The notes under the pieces: generated by a model
What the model was told of the DNA's origin: nothing
The model's database searches: none
What the model saw: the letters and a program-made list of their open reading frames with translations, nothing else
In this document: positions 44,761-54,130 of the stretch, piece by piece
Position numbering within the stretch: position 1 is the first letter of the stretch
Layout of the letters: each line of letters begins with the position of its first letter
Translations under genes and position numbers: made by a program
Origin: Oegoconia quadripuncta
Lineage: Eukaryota > Arthropoda > Insecta > Lepidoptera > Autostichidae
Reading direction: 5' to 3'
Assembly (NCBI GenBank): GCA_949316235.1
Contig: OX438744.1
Coordinates: forward strand, 2,480,001 to 2,544,000
DNA: 64,000 nt

Positions 44761-44987
44761 GCGCCAGGCGCTCGACCGGGGAAGTACCACCCTCTCGCAG
44801 AAGACCGACGTCTGAGTAGTGGCATTTTGCCACTGCGCTTCGTCCGGTGAGCGAGGGCGCCGGAGGCCCACCTTCCAGTCTCTCTCCAGAATGGTAGCGC
44901 TATTTAAAGAGTTAGTACCCCAGAAGGGTACCAGCACTGCTGGAAAATCCCTCATCGCTCAGGCTGCCCTACTTATTCTGGGGTGGA
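44761..44987 (+). repeat. GC-rich interspersed repeat fused to a LINE tail
   Basis: GGCGCCAGGCGCTCGACCGGGG, GGCATTTTGCCACTGCGCTTC, AGGGCGCCGGAGGCCCACC and CTCTCTCCAGAATGGTAGCGC are followed directly by LINE 3' sequence at 44988. It may be a transduced or chimeric 5' part. The class is unknown. Confidence 0.45.
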
Positions 44988-45118
44988 CACCTTCCTCAAA
45001 GGCCGGCAACGCATCTGTGACCCTTTTGGTGTTGCGGGTGTCCATGGGCGGCGGTGATTGCTTTCCATCAGGTGACCCGCATGCTCGTTTGCCGCCCTCT
45101 CATATAAAAAAAAAAAAA
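44988..45118 (+). mobile_element. LINE 3' end (GRQRIC lineage)
   Basis: ACCTTCCTCAAAGGCCGGCAACG, GTTGCGGGTGTCCATGGGCGG, CATCAGGTGACCCGCATGC and poly(A)13. Confidence 0.82.
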
Positions 45119-45593
45119 AGCTCTGGCACTTAGTAGGAATAATGTACGCATTCTCGCAAGGGCACTCACGGGGCACGGCTGTCTGAGCAAACACATGCCC
45201 AACACGTGGCTCCGGGAAGACTTTGCCTTCTTGCAGAAGAATCATATACATCTGCTGTGTGAATCTGGCCCGCTGACTCGTAAATGAAATATCCACTTGG
45301 GTGGCCACTTGCACCCGGATGAGACAAACTTACTTAGTAGTAGTAAAAGTACTTTGATCCTACGATATAATTATGATTGTTCGGTATAGCAGATATTTTA
45401 TATTTCTCAATTCAAATTCTGTTCTATTTCATTTCATTATAGTGAATTGCCTCGCGGCACTCGCCACTCCACCTAGCGGCGCAATTCTACGTTTAAAACG
45501 AGTTCAAAATAAAATATGGCGCTGACTGTGCGTCTGTGATCCGTATTCCATTCGAAATCTCAATCTCTCTATCTCATCTCGCATCGCAATATA
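45119..45593. other. No recognisable gene
   Basis: Nothing supported. Confidence 0.5.
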
Positions 45594-45595
45594 CA

Positions 45596-45861
45596 GGGCG
45601 TCCCAAAGTTATGGGACATGAAGGGGAAGTACCTTAAATATCGTAGATAGTGAATTTTGCTCAAAGAAGACTTTATGTTATTTTTAAAAGTTAGTAATTC
45701 TGCATTCATAGATTTTCTAAAAATTATTTGCTTCGGCTGGGAATCGAACCGACTCAAATGTGAAAAAAAAAACACCCTACTTTTATGATGCCAATCGAAA
45801 GAATAGCTAAAAAATAATAACTCTGCCTAAGTAACATAGTATTTTAAAAGAAAGGAACAAC
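45596..45861 (+). repeat. Left terminal inverted repeat of mariner-like element
   Basis: 266 bp, about 99 percent identical to the right arm. It contains GGGAATCGAACC, the complement of a tRNA-type B box. Confidence 0.93.
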
Positions 45862-45939
45862 GTGAAATTAATCATTTTAATCAAATAAAAAACATACATG
45901 AAACTGCCGTAGTCAATTAAGTAGGTATTTTTTTGTAAA

Positions 45940-46821
45940 TTAATTAATTAAATGCTCAAAATGTGATCCCTCTTGTCTTACGCAAATCGCCAATCTTTTA
46001 ATGAGCCCGCTGCCTGTTGATTTTCTAATCATTTTATGGTGAACACTCGATGTGATATGGCACAATTCTGTTTGCAACTCGCCTACGTTCTCGTATCGCT
46101 TTTTGTATAGCATATCTTTCACGTATCCCCAAAAGAAGAAATCTAATGGTGTGAGGTCCGGGGATCTGGCCGGCCATCTAATCGGTCCATTTGTACCAAT
46201 CCATGTAGGAAAACATTCATTTAGAAAATCTGCTGCTCTCCGACTATTATGAGCCGGAGCTCCATCTTGTTGGAAAATTAAGTTTTCTTGCTCCGCCGCG
46301 GAATGGTTTCTTATCTTATCCCTTAAAATTTGAAGTATTCCTAAATACTTTTCTGTGTTCAAGGTTCCTTGGTAAAAATGGATTAAGAAAACCCGGTTTT
46401 TTAAAAGTCCGCACCAACAGTTGAGTGAAAAACGCACTTGGTTATTAGTTTCAGTCACTCGTAGGGGATTTTCTTTAGACCAAATACGATTATTGTTGCG
46501 GTTATACATACCGTTATTGCTAAAGTTAGATTCGTCTGTCCAAATAATATTATCCAAAAAATTTGGATCTTCGAGCAATCGTGCCTGGATATCAAGACAG
46601 AAATTTTTTCTCCTTTCTGTATCGCCCGGAAGTAATTTTTGAACCAATCGTCCTTCAACATAACTCTTAAAACCGTGTTTTTTTAATACACGGTGTATTT
46701 TACTTTTTGAAACTCCAATTTCATGTTCTCCTTCTCTCACCGATGCTTTCGGAAAAGCCGAAAAGTAAATTAAAATACCACTTAAAATACTTGATATGCC
46801 ATGTTCGCAATAAATTAACAC
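45940..46821 (-). CDS. Tc1/mariner-type transposase, N-terminally truncated
   Basis: 293 codons on the minus strand. Residues 34-58 (EIGVSKSKIHRVLKKHGFK) form the second helix-turn-helix of the DNA-binding region. The catalytic core carries WTDESNF (D96), FQQDGAPAH (D186) and ARSPDLTPLDFFFWGYVK (D222/D227). With D227 as the third residue the spacing is DD40D. Family members usually have 330-350 residues. The first helix-turn-helix is absent, and the first 25 residues (MLIYCEHGISSIL..) look like a frame-shifted lead-in, so the copy is probably inactive although its core is intact. It would act by cut-and-paste at the flanking inverted repeats in the nucleus. The start is simply the first ATG in frame. 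An upstream ATG at about 46892 (MEQYV...) in another frame may be the original start. Confidence 0.85.
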   Translation of the reverse strand: MLIYCEHGISSILSGILIYFSAFPKASVREGEHEIGVSKSKIHRVLKKHGFKSYVEGRLVQKLLPGDTERRKNFCLDIQARLLEDPNFLDNIIWTDESNFSNNGMYNRNNNRIWSKENPLRVTETNNQVRFSLNCWCGLLKNRVFLIHFYQGTLNTEKYLGILQILRDKIRNHSAAEQENLIFQQDGAPAHNSRRAADFLNECFPTWIGTNGPIRWPARSPDLTPLDFFFWGYVKDMLYKKRYENVGELQTELCHITSSVHHKMIRKSTGSGLIKRLAICVRQEGSHFEHLIN

Positions 46822-46878
46822 AATAACACTTGTGTAAGTGAATTGAGACTAAACAGATCAATATCCGAAAAACAAACG

Positions 46879-47006
46879 CTCGCACATACTGTTCCATTTT
46901 CAAATTTAAGAACAACATTTAAAAATATCACTTCTTTTTAAAATATCTTAAAAAGTATGCATTCAAACAAACGCTGTCATAAACTGTTCCATTTTCAAAT
47001 TATAAA
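46879..47006 (-). repeat. Degenerate 34-bp direct repeat upstream of transposase
   Basis: 46879-46912 and 46973-47006 share TGTTCCATTTTCAAAT and the CGCTCGCACATA/CGCTGTCATAAA context. On the minus strand each contains an ATGGAACAG start-like string, 94 bp apart. It is a small duplication around the presumed original start site. Confidence 0.7.
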
Positions 47007-47246
47007 TTATTTATTTTTGTTTTTAATTTGCCTTCTGTCTAGCTTACAGAGGACGTATTGAAATACAAGTTTTATCATTTCATCTACACGTGCACTTATA
47101 ATAAGGAAAACTATGTTAGTACCTATTTTATGAAGTGGGTACTTATTTACGAATAATCAATGCTATCTTTGGAATGATAATATCGCTACTTTTCGAACGT
47201 CGTCGGCAATAAATAACTTTCTTGAAATTTGACTCAATCATTTTAT

Positions 47247-47512
47247 GTTGTTCCTTTCTTTTAAAATACTATGTTACTTAGGCAGAGTTATTATTTTTTA
47301 GCTATTCTTTCGATTGGCATCATAAAAGTAGGGTGTTTTTTTTTTCACATTTAAGTCGGTTCGATTCCCAGCCGAAGCAAGTAATTTTTAGAAAATCTAT
47401 GAATGCAGAATTACTAACTTTTAAAAATAACATAAAGTCTTCTTTGAGCAAAATTCACTATCTACAATATTTAAGGTACTTCCCCTTCATGTCCCATAAC
47501 TTTGGGACGCCC
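47247..47512 (-). repeat. Right terminal inverted repeat of mariner-like element
   Basis: Counterpart of the left arm. On the plus strand it contains GTCGGTTCGATTCCCAGCC, an exact match to the B-box consensus GGTTCGANTCC. The terminal bases beyond GCCC differ from the left end. Confidence 0.93.
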
Positions 47513-47589
47513 ATCACGCAATCATAATAAATGCATGCTGATTGATCGATTAATAAAAATAACATAATACGTGTATATGACAGTATAAT

Positions 47590-48116
47590 GTATGTACGCA
47601 AAAATATATGCCTATTTCGTAAACATTCTGATAATCATAATTTGAATACTAGAAACAAAAATAAAATTTAAACTCCACAATTTAGACTTAGGAAGGTTAG
47701 CACATCCTTTGTGGGACACAGCATACGCTTTTACAATAAAATACCAGAACATGTATTGAGTTTAACAGAGCTGAACTTTAAACGCCACATTAAAGAAACT
47801 CTGTATAAGCAGGGTTATTACAGGATAGATGATTATTTAGGCGATAAGGAGGTCTGGTGTTAGCTGGTGGTTATGTTAATTGCTATTGTTTTGTAATATG
47901 TTATATAAAATGTAATATTATTGTAAAGGTGGAAACAAATTGAAAAGATGTGTTGTTGCGGAGTTTCTTGTCGCTTCTTCTCCCTAACCATAACACCATG
48001 CGAAGCGATGTAGTTTAAAAAAAATAATAATAACATGTTGACTTTCAATAAGTGATATTTTTGTATCCTACATTGAATAAAATATTTTTGATTTGATTTG
48101 ATTTGAAAATATTCAA
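47590..48116 (+). pseudogene. LINE 3' end, YYKI lineage, with 3' UTR
   Basis: The plus frame reads FRKHSDNHNLNTRNKNKI, a stop (47669-47671), TPQFRLRKVSTSFVGHSIRF, YNKIPEHVLSLTELNFKRHI and KETLYKQGYYRIDDYLGDKE, ending VWC and TAG at 47861-47863. The 3' UTR carries TTGCGGAGTTTCTTGTCGC and ends GAATAAAATATTTTTGATTTGATTTG. It is a C-terminal RT extension of the same type as 50341-50652. Confidence 0.85.
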
Positions 48117-48712
48117 ATCCGCCATACGGCATTCCAAAACCTTTGAAGGTTTGTATGAACAAATCCGTTAGTGCCAATAGTGAAGGATTCGCCTGACCCG
48201 TCGTAAATACACCTAGGTAGACCAGGAACTGGCTGCCCGTGTGTATTGCATCCTGCATTTCTCTGTTTCTTACTGAGCTATAGACGATCTCACACAGCGA
48301 TAAAAATCAACATTAACATTTTATGTAGATTTTTTTTGTTTTTGACCTTGTTTGGTTCACGGTTTCCATAAAATGTTATAATAATATTGCCTTTTGACCA
48401 TATTGTTGGTAATGCTCATCTGAATATGGGAAGCTAGAATAAGATTTCTGAGGCAATTTCTCAGACTAATACATCAACCTTAGGTAAGAACTTTAATGTG
48501 CCAGCTGCCATTAGTTCTTCGAGTAATGTGGCCTGCCCACTGCCACTTCTACTTGCTAATTCGCTAGGTTATGTCACAGTGACCTTTGTTTGCCTGCGGA
48601 TTTTTTCATTTCTGGGTCGATCACTATAACCTGATGCGTGACTTTGGCATAAAGTGTTAACTCGCAAACTGTTAAATTTTGACCCACAGTAAAGACGACG
48701 TACTGAGGGTGA
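48117..48712. other. No recognisable gene
   Basis: Nothing supported. Confidence 0.5.
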
Positions 48713-48856
48713 AGGATTTTTTTTTTTATTTACGACGGGTTCGTACTTGACCTCAATCACACCTGTTGTTAAGTGAAGATGAGGTCGAAGGTGGAATCGT
48801 ACTGACCCGGAAACCCCAACACATTTGGGGAACTTGCCATCTTATCTCTGACAACC
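48713..48856 (-). mobile_element. SINE family C 3' fragment
   Basis: T-rich tail complement, GTACTTGACCTCAATCACACC, TGACCCGGAAACCCCAACAC and CTTATCTCTGACAACC, then an abrupt end. Confidence 0.83.
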
Positions 48857-48982
48857 TCTCTCATCTGTGATGACAGAAGTTCCAACATTTAAAGCAAAAT
48901 TATCTGAAGCTGAAAGGAAATTAAGTTCATTATCACGACACACCAATTTGACGGGCGATACCAAGTTTAATTGAGTTGCCTA

Positions 48983-49090
48983 CAGGGTGGCTCAAAAACT
49001 CTGCGAGTGGTGTTGACGTGTCCAAACTTTCGCACCGATTTGGACTCCATACGAAACACGTCTTGGAGCTTAGTTTAATGAAATAATGTG
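48983..49090 (+). mobile_element. Possible Tc1/mariner-type terminus
   Basis: TACAGGGTGGCTCAAAAACTC at a TA has the shape of a mariner-type end. No matching end was found nearby. Confidence 0.4.
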
Positions 49091-49284
49091 GTGCTGCCCT
49101 TGACATGATCTTAACTTATATTATTACGTTATTTAAATTGCTTTAATGCTTGAAACAATCATCCACGGTTCACCTGTCGAAATATACAGAAATGCACACG
49201 TGACATGTGAGCCCGTCGCCATTAAAACGAAAACATAATCATAAACGAAAACATTCTTAACTTGGAAATATGGTATCATCAAAC

Positions 49285-49372
49285 AAAATGTCCTTAGGGA
49301 GATTCGAACCCGCGACCTCTTGTGTGTGTTGCAAATCGTCACAGACCTGTATCATTGCGACCACTGCCGATC
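49285..49372 (-). mobile_element. tRNA-like SINE head, unclassified
   Basis: On the minus strand, TCGGCAGTGGTCGCAATGATA precedes CGCGGGTTCGAATCTCCCTA (B box) in tRNA-like spacing. The insert between the boxes is longer than in a true tRNA gene, and no body is recognised. Confidence 0.45.
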
Positions 49373-49839
49373 TATTATGAGCGGCACTAATTCGTTCACA
49401 TTCGGGTATTTGGTTTTTCAAATATTTAAATAGTTATTTAGAAGCGTGATGAAAACTGTTTCAAGACAATACATCGCGCTGTGGCTGTCGACAAATAACT
49501 GGTGAAATACTATTGAGGCACTACTCCCAAGCTGATACTGTAGAGGATGTCCAGGAGTAGGCCACAGTATGTAGAAAAGACAGAGGAAGATGAGCCGGTG
49601 GAAATCTTTGGAAATCGTTGAACATCTCCTTTTGTGCAATAAAATTGTATTGTATTGTATTATAAGAGTTAAGGAACTTTAACTTTCCATTTCATAGTGT
49701 TATTCCGTGTATTATATGTATGTTATACTTAATATTCGTATGTATTGAAATATGTACTTATTTATGTATTTATGTACTTATTAGTATGTAGTTACATTTA
49801 TATTCAGTTAGGTTTTTTTTTTATCTATCATATTTATCC
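49373..49839. other. No recognisable gene; (ATTGT)n
   Basis: A retroposon-like end TTTTGTGCAATAAAATTGTATTG..(ATTGT)n lies at 49630-49662. Otherwise AT-rich. Confidence 0.45.
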
Positions 49840-50012
49840 ATTTTTTTAGATTGTGAACGTCTTATCTGCCTCTTCCAGACATATCTCTCTTTCGTAGGTC
49901 TGCTGGAAGAAATTTCATTGTAGAAATAAGCAGAACCTGTTGTGTCGTCTCTATTATGTTGTATCTGTATGTTTTTTTCTTGTGTGCAATAAATGATAAA
50001 TAAATAAATATA
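49840..50012 (+). mobile_element. LINE 3' UTR with (AAATAAAT)n tail
   Basis: CTTATCTGCCTCTTCCAGAC, GGTCTGCTGGAAGAAATTTC and TTCTTGTGTGCAATAAATGAT, then AAATAAATAAATA. Confidence 0.65.
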
Positions 50013-50064
50013 TTAAAAGGTATTTTAATATAAACCTTTAAGTAATCAATAAAAAAGCGCGTGT

Positions 50065-50260
50065 ATTCGATCTAATTATAAGTGCGAAAGTTTGGATATT
50101 TGTTTGTTGCCTAATCACGGCGAAACGAATGAATGGATCTGGATGATATTTGGAACATAGATAGAATATACCCGATAAAGTGTTGAGTTCCTGCGGGATA
50201 AACAAATTTCCGGGATAAAGATATTCCACGCGTGCGAAGCCGCGGGCGGAAGGCTACAAT
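50065..50260 (+). mobile_element. Helitron-like non-autonomous element
   Basis: TCTAATTATAAGTGCGAAAGTTTGG (5' region), CACGGCGAAACGAATGAATGG, CGGGATAAACAAATTTCCGGG and GTGCGAAGCCGCGGGCGGAAGG. It is colinear with 36935-37178. Confidence 0.55.
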
Positions 50261-50340
50261 AGTAAAAATAAATCGTGCAATTTATAAATTAAGGTCAAGA
50301 GATACATTAAGACAAATATTTAAAGAAATTAATATTTTAA

Positions 50341-50856
50341 CATTTTCGTCACAATATATATGTATATGAAAATCTTGTATATGTTCAGAGAAATATATAT
50401 TCATTCGAGAAACATTGTGACCGACATAATGTCAATACAAGGAGCAAAAATCAATTAGCTGTACCTTTTAGTAGACTTAGTAAAGTTAATAAGTCATTCA
50501 GAGGTCAATGTGTGCGCTTCTACAACATGGTTCCCATGGATATACGGAATCTTCCGCTTAATAAATTTAAACTTATTATAAAACAAAAATTATGTAAAAA
50601 GTTTTATTACAAAATTTCAGACTATATTAATGAAAGTAATCCATGGGATTAAACGGCTCCTCTACACGATATATAAAATTGTTGTAACCTTTCTTGATTG
50701 TAAATGATTGATTGAAAAGAGACAAACCCTCTGAGTTTCTCGCTAGCTCTTCCCAGTAGTGGTCGCGTTCCGAGCTAGTGGTAGTTTTAAAAAACAAATG
50801 ACGTTCATAAGTGCATATTGTATTGCCTACATGAATAAATGATTTTCATTTCATTT
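50341..50856 (+). pseudogene. LINE 3' end, YYKI lineage; 104-codon open C-terminus
   Basis: Open from 50341 to TAA at 50650-50652: YSFEKHCDRHNVNTRSKN, QLAVPFSRLSKVNKSFRGQC, VRFYNMVPMDIRNLPLNKFK, KQKLCKKFYYKISDYINESN and PWD. The 3' UTR has GAGTTTCTCGCTAGCTCTTCCC and ends GAATAAATGATTTTCATTTCATTTC. No stops interrupt this part, so it is the least decayed copy of the lineage here. The catalytic RT region is absent. Confidence 0.85.
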
Positions 50857-51404
50857 CATTTCAATAAGGGATTTGGTTATAAAATTTTGTATGGAGGTGG
50901 TATTATTGGTATTTTTTTTATCATAACTGCATTACCAATACAAATAATTACACCTTAAAGGTATAACATAAAGAAATAACTCGATGAAATATTTAAAACA
51001 ACTTTTATACTAAGTAAACAGAATTTATGTTAGTTTTCAGTTTTCTTTAACAAAAATAACTGAAAAATACACGTCCAATCTTTTCAAGGGCAAATCATGA
51101 ACTGACTAAACAAAAAGCTACACTGAAAGAAAGAAAGCGAGCGTTCAAATTTTGAATTTAGAATATTATGACTTAACCGAAAAAGAAACAAACAAGGAGA
51201 ATACTATAAAAAGGGAACCAACGAGTCGCATGGTGTCTCGTTACCCTATGAACCTTTTGCTTCGTCGTTTGTATCAATACTGTCGCGTTTGTATCACTGC
51301 AGCTAACAGTCGGCCGCTACTGCATCGCGATTGTCGCTCGAAAAGTAGACGACTTGCGACTGTATCTGTTGGAAAAGAAGTTCCTACTAAATTTTTTAGT
51401 TCAA
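50857..51404. other. No recognisable gene
   Basis: Nothing supported apart from short open frames leading into the LINE. Confidence 0.5.
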
Positions 51405-52063
51405 TTCCGCGGTCATCTGGAGGATAAGGCCAAGTTGGCCTCCAAAAAGTTAGGTGTCCTCAGTAGAGCGGCTCGTTACTTCACGCCGGCTCACCGCCTC
51501 CAACTTTATAAGGCGCAAGTTCGGCCGCACGTGGAGTATTGTTCTCACATGGGCTGGGGCACCTCAGTACCAGCTTCTTCCTTTTGACCGCGTTCAACGT
51601 CGCGCAGTCCGAATTATCGGCCAAGAGAGTCTCACTGACCGACTGGATCCCCTGGCGTTGCGAAGAGACGTCGCGTCCCTCTGCATTCTCTATCGGACAT
51701 TTCATGGGGAGTGTTCTGAAGAACTGTTCGAGCTAATACCCGCTGCTCAATTTAACCGATACACTTCTCGGAGAAAATTAAATTTCCATCCACATCACCT
51801 GGATGAGTGGAAGTCTACCACTATACGTTTCTCAAGAAACTTCTTACCACGTACGACCACCCTGTGGAACGGACTTCCGGCAGCGGTATTCCCGAACGAG
51901 TACGACATTGGAACCTTCAAGAAACGAGCCTACACCTTCCTCAAAGGCCGGCAACGCATCTGTGACCCTTTTGGTGTTGCGGGTGTCCATGGGCGGCGGT
52001 GATTACTTTCCATCAGGTGACCCGCATGCTCGTTTGCCGCTCTCTCATATAAAAAAAAAAAAA
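51405..52063 (+). pseudogene. Jockey/CR1-like LINE RT C-terminal region with frameshift
   Basis: The first frame (to about 51550) reads [40 protein letters not shown] and YCSHMG. The reading then shifts by a small deletion to [74 protein letters not shown] and [20 protein letters not shown], with a stop at 52000-52002, a 3' UTR and poly(A). It is the longest LINE coding remnant in the window and the reference for copies at 6824, 10636, 31774 and 44988. The YADD catalytic domain is missing. Confidence 0.87.
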
Positions 52064-52605
52064 TTACACTTTTTATAATAGTTTGTTTTTTTTTGGGCAT
52101 TGTCATTGTGACTGAATGATAATGGAAAAATTATGTTCTCCTATCGACGAAGAACTTGGTTTTATCTTTAAAACACCCCGAAAACTCTTCAGTATCGATG
52201 CTGCATTGAGACTGAATCGCGACTGTAAAAGTCGCAGCGTGTTAGCGACCTTAACCGAAGTCGACCCATAGTCCAGCAGGGCTATCCGGAGGCGCTGACA
52301 CGATAAATCAATTCTGGACACAGACCCGGCCGCATTGAAACATCGTAATTCCAATCTAACAATTTACTACGGACCCTACTCTGACATAAATTTGTAGCTT
52401 CAGTGCAGGATTAGGCTTTATATTGGTGAGCCACAGCCGATCGGTTTGTAGTAACCTTCTGGGATATAGGGTGTGCTGGAAATGGATGTCTATATAGCAT
52501 AAAGGTCTCCGGACCGGCCTTAAACGCAACTGTCGGGTTTCTCTATTTTCAAATCTCGAAATCAATTCAATCTTCTTCCTCTTTTAAGCCCCGAAAAATA
52601 AATAA
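52064..52605. other. No recognisable gene
   Basis: Unassigned sequence. Confidence 0.5.
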
Positions 52606-52772
52606 TAATAATAACACTTACACCAATCATCTAATCCCAAAGAATTAGTACCGTGTCACAAATGTTTATATAAATATTTATGTATGTTTATTCGTTATCT
52701 TATACCATAGTACAAGCTTTGCTTAGTTTCGGACTAGACGATTGGTATAAGTGTCCCAAATATTTATTTATT
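52606..52772. mobile_element. SINE family A, inverted partial pair
   Basis: 52606-52640 (AACACTTACACCAATCATCTAATCCC) is the A 3' end in minus orientation. 52665-52772 (ATGTTTATATAAATATTTATG through GATTGGTATAAGTGTCCCAAA and ATTTATTTATT) is the A body and tail in plus orientation. They could pair as a hairpin. Confidence 0.78.
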
Positions 52773-52888
52773 TATAGTACTTAATAAACGATACAGTAAT
52801 AAAACAGAACAATGATACAGTGTTCTATAATTGACGATTAATAAACCACTGCTTCCTCATTATATACTACTAATAGGTACTTCATTTA

Positions 52889-53724
52889 TATTAGGTCCTT
52901 ACCTATGAAATTGGCGCTTTGTATGAAGAATTACAAATTTAGCTAAACTTTGTGTGTATTATCGGATAACATTAAGGTAAGTAATAGACAGCGTTAATTT
53001 TTAAAAGTAACCGCTTTATAAAAGTTTCAGCGAATCTAAGAAATTATTATAATAAAATAAATTGAACAGAGCTCTTTTCATGTGCTTCCCCATGAAAAGA
53101 GCTCTGTTAAATTTTTTTTATTATGTGATTCAGCCCAGAAATTAAAAAATATTTCATGTGAAACCTTGAGAAAGTCTCCCACTAAATGCTTTTAAAACTA
53201 GCATCAAAAAGCTCTCTGGTTGTAACGCGTTTTGAGCGGTAGCTACTTTTGATGAATGACAACTTCGTGTTAAATCCTCTCTTTAAGTATTTCCTTATTT
53301 GTATACATATTTATTTATATGTATTAGTAGCATGTAGGTATATATTTTATTAAGGTATAGTTATGTATTATTATATATTATTCTTATTACTTTTGTATAA
53401 ATATAATATATATTTATTAGTGTGTAGTGTATTTGCTTTAATTTGAATTTGCTGTAATTTGTATACGCCCAATCTGCTGTTTTCTAACTAACCCTATGGT
53501 TGACTGGAAGAAATCCCTCTTTGGGATAAGTCCACCGTTGTACTCAATTTATGTATCAATGCAAAATTAATGTATTGCCTTTTTGTACAATAAAGCGTTT
53601 ACAAACAAACAAACAATAATATTCCATTTTCCAAGTAAAAAACAAATTTGGTTATAGCTTTGAAAATCGCAGGAACTGGTACATATAATTAACGAAGAAA
53701 AAAAATAAAAGGTAAAGACCCAAT
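52889..53724 (-). mobile_element. MITE family H copy with inverted duplication and nested LINE tail
   Basis: The termini TATTAGGTCCTTACC and GGTAAAGACCCAATA match family H in reverse. Internally, GAGCTCTTTTCATG and its exact complement flank GTGCTTCCC (18-bp arms at 53065-53082 and 53091-53108), a palindrome missing from the other copies. A LINE 3' end is inserted at about 53170-53610. Confidence 0.85.
53170..53610 (+). pseudogene. LINE 3' end nested in MITE H
   Basis: The first codons read SLPLNAFKTSIKKLSGCNAF followed by a stop. A long AT-rich 3' UTR has GGTTGACTGGAAGAAATCCC and TTTGTACAATAAAGCGTTT, ending (ACAA)n. It is 5'-truncated. Confidence 0.75.
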
Positions 53725-54130
53725 ATTATTAAGTTGATTAGAATATCATTTAATAATATTTAAACAAAGATCGTAAAGATACAGTTAGGTTAATTAATCT
53801 ACTTTTCAAATTATTATTTTTTTAAATCCCGTGGTTGACAACGCGAAATGATCTGTACCAGAAAATTCATCAAAATTCGCGGTAACGTTCATTTTCAATT
53901 GCAGTCACGTAGACGCAATCGGTTGATTCGCTAGAAAACGACGTTCGTGGGTTCAAACCTTTTGCTTATTACCTGTCCCTTAGACGTAACCATTTGTGAG
54001 ACTATTCAATAGTCCACGAACCTTTTCTATTCAACTGCCGGTTATATTAATAGCAATTTTGTCTACCAGTTTAAATTTGTCAGTTAAAACTGGATTAGAG
54101 CGAGTAGGACTCGAGTCCAAAATCGTCGAT
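53725..54130. other. No recognisable gene
   Basis: GTGGGTTCAAACC at 53948-53960 is B-box-like but isolated. Confidence 0.45.

Larger units (their letters stand above)
45594..47512 (-). mobile_element. Tc1/mariner-superfamily transposon with 266-bp inverted repeats
   Basis: The arms 45596-45861 and 47247-47512 are reverse complements with about three mismatches and no indels, so the element is young. The left end is TA-CAGGGCGTCCCAAAG, while the right stops at GACGCCC without the expected TG-TA, so its last bases or target duplication are lost. A single minus-strand transposase frame lies inside. Long inverted repeats and CAGGG..CCC ends are known in parts of the superfamily. Subfamily placement (near the DD41D group) is inferred from catalytic spacing only. 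Confidence 0.9.

Noticed and set aside
45735..45753. Independent tRNA-derived SINE in the mariner-type left arm
   Set aside because: The B-box segment is present symmetrically in both inverted repeats without an A box or SINE body, so it is part of the transposon.
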